Source: Melampsora larici-populina 98AG31 (Eukaryota > Basidiomycota > Pucciniomycetes > Pucciniales > Melampsoraceae). From it: DNA of 64,000 nucleotides. The stretch is taken from contig NW_006768772.1 of NCBI RefSeq assembly GCF_000204055.1, positions 62,001-126,000 of the forward strand. Reading direction: 5' to 3'. Below are positions 59,464 through 64,000 of the stretch, in pieces. Under the pieces are notes generated by a model. It was not told the DNA's origin and did not search any database. It saw nothing but the letters and a program-made list of their open reading frames with translations. The position numbers and the translations under genes are program-made. How positions within the stretch are numbered: position 1 is the first letter of the stretch; the number at the start of each line of letters is the position of its first letter.

Positions 59464-60390
59464 GGGCCGCTTGTACAAGTGTAGGTGGTGTAATAATGCT
59501 TACCTCAAGCAAACTACGTTGTATTAGAAACAAATTTTGCCCTGTCTGTACCAAGAGGGCTTGAGAAAAGCTTGACAAGGATAATAAAAACTCCAATGGA
59601 ACATTTGATTCATTTGTCAAAGGTCTGACATTCACGGTTGACTTACTGAATATGATCCTGGTTGTCTGGATTTTCCGGCATGCATTACCTTGGGAGAGAT
59701 TTGAGGATGTCACCCTTTGTGCAGCAGTCTAGACTGCCAATTGAGGAGCTAAAGTTTGATCAACATGCTGGGCTTCAAAACAATCTGTTTAGTTGTTTTC
59801 AGCCTTGTACAACAAGGCCATAACCACTTTGCAAGTATGTTTTTCTTTTTCTGCCTTCATTCCTTAGTCTATAAATTGACTTAATTTCAAACTTTTGATT
59901 CAGGAAAGCAAAGGCCACTTTTGTTGTGTCCATGATGTCTGGACAACAAAAGGTAATTGGTATGCCTTTGTCAGCGCAACAGCCAACCACAACAATAGTA
60001 ACTGGCAGTACAAGTATACCCATCTCACACTGAAAATGGTAGGTTGGCAGCATTTTTGGGTTCTCTTAGCAAGACCAATTGGTTGGTTTTTGATTAGGAA
60101 CCATCTTCATGAGAAGATAAGTATCTTATTTTGTTTATTTTTGATTTTTGATTTTCTCTATCATACTAATCTTATTGATATTCATATTCCTACTCTACTT
60201 ACATGCTAGCCCAAACCACAGATGGTGGAGGCAATAATGGCCCAATGGACTCAGAGCTCAAGGCCATGTTTTCACAAGACAAAGAATCAGTATCATTGGA
60301 TTATTCAACTCACCATGTGTCAACCCAGAGGGTAATCACACTTACCCGGTTAAACAAAAATACAAACCAAGTATCTAGAAACCTGTATGT
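59464..60390 (+). pseudogene. hAT transposase relic (different family from 15043-19190)
   Basis: A BED-type zinc finger remnant YKCRWCNNAYLKQTTLY is followed by many stops. Then come ESKGHFCCVHDVWTTKGN and WYAFVSATANHNNSNWQYKY, matching the hAT catalytic block (DVWT, Y-ITAHYID-DWK). After an intron-like gap come LHEKI and AQTTDGGGNNGPMDSEL (usual D--SNN). The C-terminal half and the element ends are not visible. Confidence 0.75.
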
Positions 60391-61881
60391 ATAGATTTCC
60401 AGAAACCACATCTCACACTCAAGGTTCAAGAGTGAAAAAATATCACTTATTATTGTGATAGAAAAGAGAAAATTAAAAAGGATACAACCAGCCAGGGTAC
60501 AAACCCTGACTGGTTTGAGAAACAACAAACATGTAATCTATATTGAAGAAACCAAAAACCCCAGCCAAATCACTTCTTGACTAGACCTTACCTACTTACC
60601 AAAGTAATATCTAGTCCATTAGCTCAGTGTGAATTTTTTGCACAATCAATATTGATTTTGTAAAACACTACTTCTTTGAATACAATATTATTGAATTGAG
60701 AATCAAGCACCCTTTTTCCCTCCTCTTGTCAAATATTTTCTCAGACCTTCTTTGATCAGAATTAACTATCCTATCAAACAAGCAGAATTAGACCATCCTG
60801 AGATAGGAGTACCTTAGTACCCATCCGAAGAAGACCACTTTGTATACCAGGACATATAAAAGTGAGTACATCTTTTGAGCAACCAACAGTTTAGATAAAA
60901 ATATACTGACAATACGCTAACAATAGAATGTTCGCTTGGATTTCTCTCTACAAAACTTAGACCAACTTTTACGTAGTAACAAAGCCTCAAAACTCAACAT
61001 TGTAAGCAAATAATTTAGCTGTGAATTCCTAAAAGGACATCCATCTTTCAGACTTAGGCTTACACCATGTACGATGGTGTTGTGATACTGTAGGTCAAGG
61101 ACTTCCGGTGTCAGTAGTCTGCTTCAGGTTCAAGAACAACATACCTAATACGGTAAACAACTTTATAAATTAACTATTACATTATGAGAATTTTATTACA
61201 ATTTGCGTTGAGGAGTGGCCAGTTGAATTACGAATAGATGTGTTAATGATTTGAAATGGTTCAAAAAGGCTTATATTTGTTTTCTTTTGGGAATAAGTTG
61301 TATGTGACTTGAGTAATCTATTTCATTTTTCTTTTTCCTTTCTGTAGTGTGCTCATATTTAAAGTCACGGTTGTGTACCACTCAGATTCTTTTCCCTATT
61401 GAAAATAATCTGTGTTTAGAGCTTCAATCTGAGTATCATTACAAGTTAAAGGTCAACCATGAATTTGTTTATCCATATGATTTTCATATCAAAGGAGAAC
61501 CATCAACTTGAACAAAACTGGAAAGATACACCATTAGTGCAATTTTCGAGTTTTGCACTTTGTCAGAAGCCACTTTGAGATCCATTTGCGGTTCCCTGTA
61601 TCCAATTTACAAATGATCTGGCAGCTACATATCCTCTTTTGACCCTAATCAATCCAACTTTGTGATTCAATCCACAACTAGCCGACTTTCCTGAAGCATC
61701 CAATGTCAATCTTACATACGTTCCTCACACGAGTCTCCTTATCAATGGATTCAATGAAAATCCCAGCTAAACATCATCCAAAATCCATTCAGAATCATAA
61801 ATTGGTCTAATCCATCTTTCCATCCTCTATCAATCCAGCTCCGTATTTCAAATTATAAACAATTAAGCTCGTTTAACTGAG
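60391..61881. other. Intergenic AT-rich sequence, no gene seen
   Basis: No supported coding sequence, RNA gene or element ends. Confidence 0.5.
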
Positions 61882-62460
61882 ATGTTTCTGATATCATCAT
61901 TTTCTAGCTATATTATGTTTGAACTGCTATTAATTCCATTCCGAGCAACCCAAAAGCAAGCCCAAAAAAAACCAATCACCCCATCAAACGTTCCAATTCA
62001 AATTCATATTGTCTCATCCCCTACCGATATCAGTATAAGAATTCCAGATCAAGCAGGAGGAATCGAACCTTCATTCATATAACTTTCTAATATAATTCCA
62101 GATGAAACAGATGATTTTCCTCCATCTATTAATCAAAGATAATTATTTTCATTTTCACATTTAGTTGAAGGTGATAAAAACCAAGATAGATTAACAGGAT
62201 TAATTAAAACTGGAGGATTACATAGCTGGTAAGGTTGGAGAACAAATTAAGCATAAGAAAGAAGGGGATGAAGGGGCTCTTGAGGATGAAGAGAAACAAG
62301 TTCAAGATGCTAGGTTGAGGATCGGATTACCTTTGTCTTCTATCTTCGCTCAATTCTTTGGTGAATAAGAAACTTCCTTGCATCTTATCATCTTTTGTTC
62401 AAAATCGAAGTTTATTTAATCTTTCTTTCTTTGTTTTTAGGTGGATCACTTGACACTCTC
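61882..62460 (+). pseudogene. C-terminal (ATP-binding) part of a mitochondrial PDK/BCKDK-type kinase, degenerate
   Basis: SSYIMFELLLIPFRATQKQ corresponds to the N-box (normally FELLKN--RAT). PIQIHIVSSPTDISIRI and PDQAGGIEPS correspond to the G1 box (normally SDQGGGI). After stops, RIGLPLSSIFAQFFG joins over an intron to GSLDTL (normally GLP-SR-YA-YFGGSLDL). The essential Asn of the N-box and a Gly of G1 are lost and frames are broken, so it is not functional. These kinases phosphorylate mitochondrial keto-acid dehydrogenase complexes. The order in the window is reversed: this C-terminal piece lies upstream of an N-terminal piece. Confidence 0.75.
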
Positions 62461-63200
62461 ATGAAATTTTCACCCAGATCAAGCATTGAAAACTTAAGAA
62501 AATCAAGTACAATCAATAAAGCAAATGGAAGATTTTATACACATAACCATATCTTTTGTTATGCTAATCAATTCCATTTAGTTTAAGACATATTTTTTTT
62601 TGGTAAGATGTCAGAATCTAATGAAATTGAAAGTGGTTTAGAACATCAAAAGAGATTAGTGAGAGGTGCCAATTTTGTTGGTTTGTTATTTCTCTTAATC
62701 TTTTTTAACCGATCATCTTGACTGACTATAAGTTATATATTCATGTTTCGATTCTATATATTTCGATCACTTTCGGATTTCAATGATTTTGTAGATTCGG
62801 ATTCAATTACCAACACGAATTGCTAGACGGATACGAGACTTTCAATCACTTCTAGATATCATGGCATCTAATCCTCATCTTACAGATGCGTTTGATAAGA
62901 TTAGATTGTATCTTCCTATCACAGATCAACAAGATAATCAACGTTGGTGCGAGTTTCTTGAAGATTTACTTAATCAACATTGGATTGGGATCCCTCAGGT
63001 ATGCTCATTCTTTTTTTCATTTCTGAGTTCTATCCGTCGTGATTGATGAGCTGTTCGGTCGTGTTATTTAGCTTGCTATTGGGATTGCAGAATCTTCAAA
63101 TCGTTTACCTTCTCATCAAATCAATCCTTTCATGACCCAAATGTTACAATCACGTATTTCAAGACGAGTATTTGTTAAACATTCAACAACATTAATGGTA
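62461..63200 (+). pseudogene. N-terminal part of a mitochondrial PDK/BCKDK-type kinase
   Basis: Blocks in order: a degenerate NGRFYTHNHIFCYANQFH, then FFFGKMSESNEIE with RLVRGANFV, then QLPTRIARRIRDFQSLLDIM, DNQRWCEFLEDLLNQHWIGI, and after an intron LAIGIAESSNRLPS and QMLQSRISRRVFVKHS. These match the helical N-terminal domain of PDK/BCKDK (LP-RIA-RI-D-Q-LP, SRISRRVL). A stop and two one-base frame breaks lie near a nine-T run at about 62591-62601, and about six residues are missing before FDKIR. Beyond 63200 only scattered, broken remnants follow. Sequencing error in the T run could explain some of the damage. Confidence 0.75.
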
Positions 63201-64000
63201 TGATCACGCTTACAAACTTCTATTATTCAGATCAAGCTGCTTTTAGGATTTAACAAGCAATCGTTTTGGATTTGGAGAAATCTAGAAAAGATCATTATCA
63301 GATGGTTAGTCATAAGTTTCTTTCATGTGTCTTGGGTCTGAGTTTGACTTACTTACTTGAACAAATTGTGTCTCAGATCATATTGTCACTATCCTTTTAG
63401 CCTGCAGTTGTTATGTTGGAAATAGATGTGTTTACTTCGCTACATCCCATTTGCTCAATTCTCACTTGATGCTTACTTCACCAATGTTTCACAGGTTGAA
63501 TAAGGATCAAAGAAAAAATCGCTTTCAAGTCACGAGCACCATGATTAATGATTCCAGATTCACACTTCATCATCAAAATTGACCTATACTCGATCACCGT
63601 AAATTGATTGGACCAGATATTGACTCCAGAACCTCATTCAGAAAATCAAGCAAACCTTAGATCTGATGATAGAACAAATCAGCAACCAATTTTTTAGTCT
63701 TAAATCAACTTTGACATCATTAACATTCAAATCTGATTTGAATCTGCTCCTTTAGCTGTCAAAAGCTACGAGTTCATCTAATGGAAGTGGTTATTTAGCA
63801 ACAACTGATTGTAACATCTCGTGCAGTGTAAGCCCTTTTCAATTCATTGATCAACTAATCTTTAACTAATCTTGGTTGAAATTGTGATTTTAGTTATGGT
63901 CCTAAACCTTGATTACCTGCCATTTCATCATCATCAACCCTCGACATCGATTTCAAATTCACTCCATTCTCACTCTCAACTTCATTTACTTCATCCGTTT
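63201..64000 (+). other. Probable degraded continuation of the kinase, no clear exons
   Basis: Short splice-like junctions and a few open stretches occur, but I could not align them confidently to the kinase middle domain. Confidence 0.3.

Noticed and set aside
1..64000. tRNA, rRNA or other structured RNA genes
   Set aside because: I looked for B-box-like sequences and cloverleaf arms on both strands and found none convincing; a covariance-model search would be decisive.

Overview
The window looks like a basidiomycete genome, most likely a rust-type fungus (Pucciniomycotina). This is inferred from intron-dense genes with GT-AG introns, secreted effector-like proteins, a RecQ-like helicase/DUF6589 gene pair, and a very heavy load of nested DNA transposons. 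I cannot name the species from sequence alone. All exon models below are hand-built from splice signals, reading phase and family conservation.

Layout. 1-153: start of a gene running off the left edge (- strand). 253-7013: a complete DNA transposon with ~141-bp terminal inverted repeats (TIRs) whose tips fold as hairpins, a 9-bp target duplication, a RecQ-like helicase (+) and a DUF6589 protein (-) meeting tail to tail. 8096-10487: a secreted CAP/PR-1 domain protein with three 44-residue repeats and an acidic coiled-coil linker. 12639-13899: a Tra2-like RRM/SR splicing factor. 15043-19190: a decayed hAT transposon with an exact 8-bp duplication. 19.2-25.6 kb: a transposon graveyard (foldback element, solo LTR, minisatellite, a 2.4-kb TIR element with no gene, a Harbinger MITE). 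25727-35865: three nested insertions. An internally deleted Harbinger-type element was hit by a 658-bp hairpin-TIR element related to the 253-7013 transposon, whose right tip was then hit by a full-length, apparently intact PIF/Harbinger element (Myb-like gene, an extra small gene, DDE transposase). 36125-37066: a small secreted cysteine-rich protein, followed by its decayed duplicate. 38540-39402: a BUD13/CWC26 pseudogene. 39904-43816: a small hypothetical gene and an unidentified decayed multi-exon gene. 44567-45345: a relic of a second RecQ-like helicase. 45.4-49.1 kb: repeats and MITEs. 49927-50721: ribosomal protein eL18. 52147-53660: a multi-pass membrane protein. 56058-56942: a WW-domain protein with a His/Gly-rich tail. 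57.6-60.4 kb: solo LTR, MITE and hAT relic. 61882 to about 63200: scrambled pieces of a mitochondrial PDK/BCKDK-type kinase.

How the parts relate. The housekeeping genes (Tra2-like, eL18, membrane and WW proteins) sit as islands between repeat blocks. The two secreted proteins, both carrying IEKR (Kex2-type) sites, lie next to transposon-rich sequence, as is common for candidate effectors. The strongest candidate for something undescribed is the helicase + DUF6589 transposon with hairpin-tipped TIRs and its gene-less relative at 27708-28365. Other points worth following are the MITE-derived intron inside its helicase, several inferred introns of only 32-35 nt, and the CAP protein with IEKR-bearing repeats.
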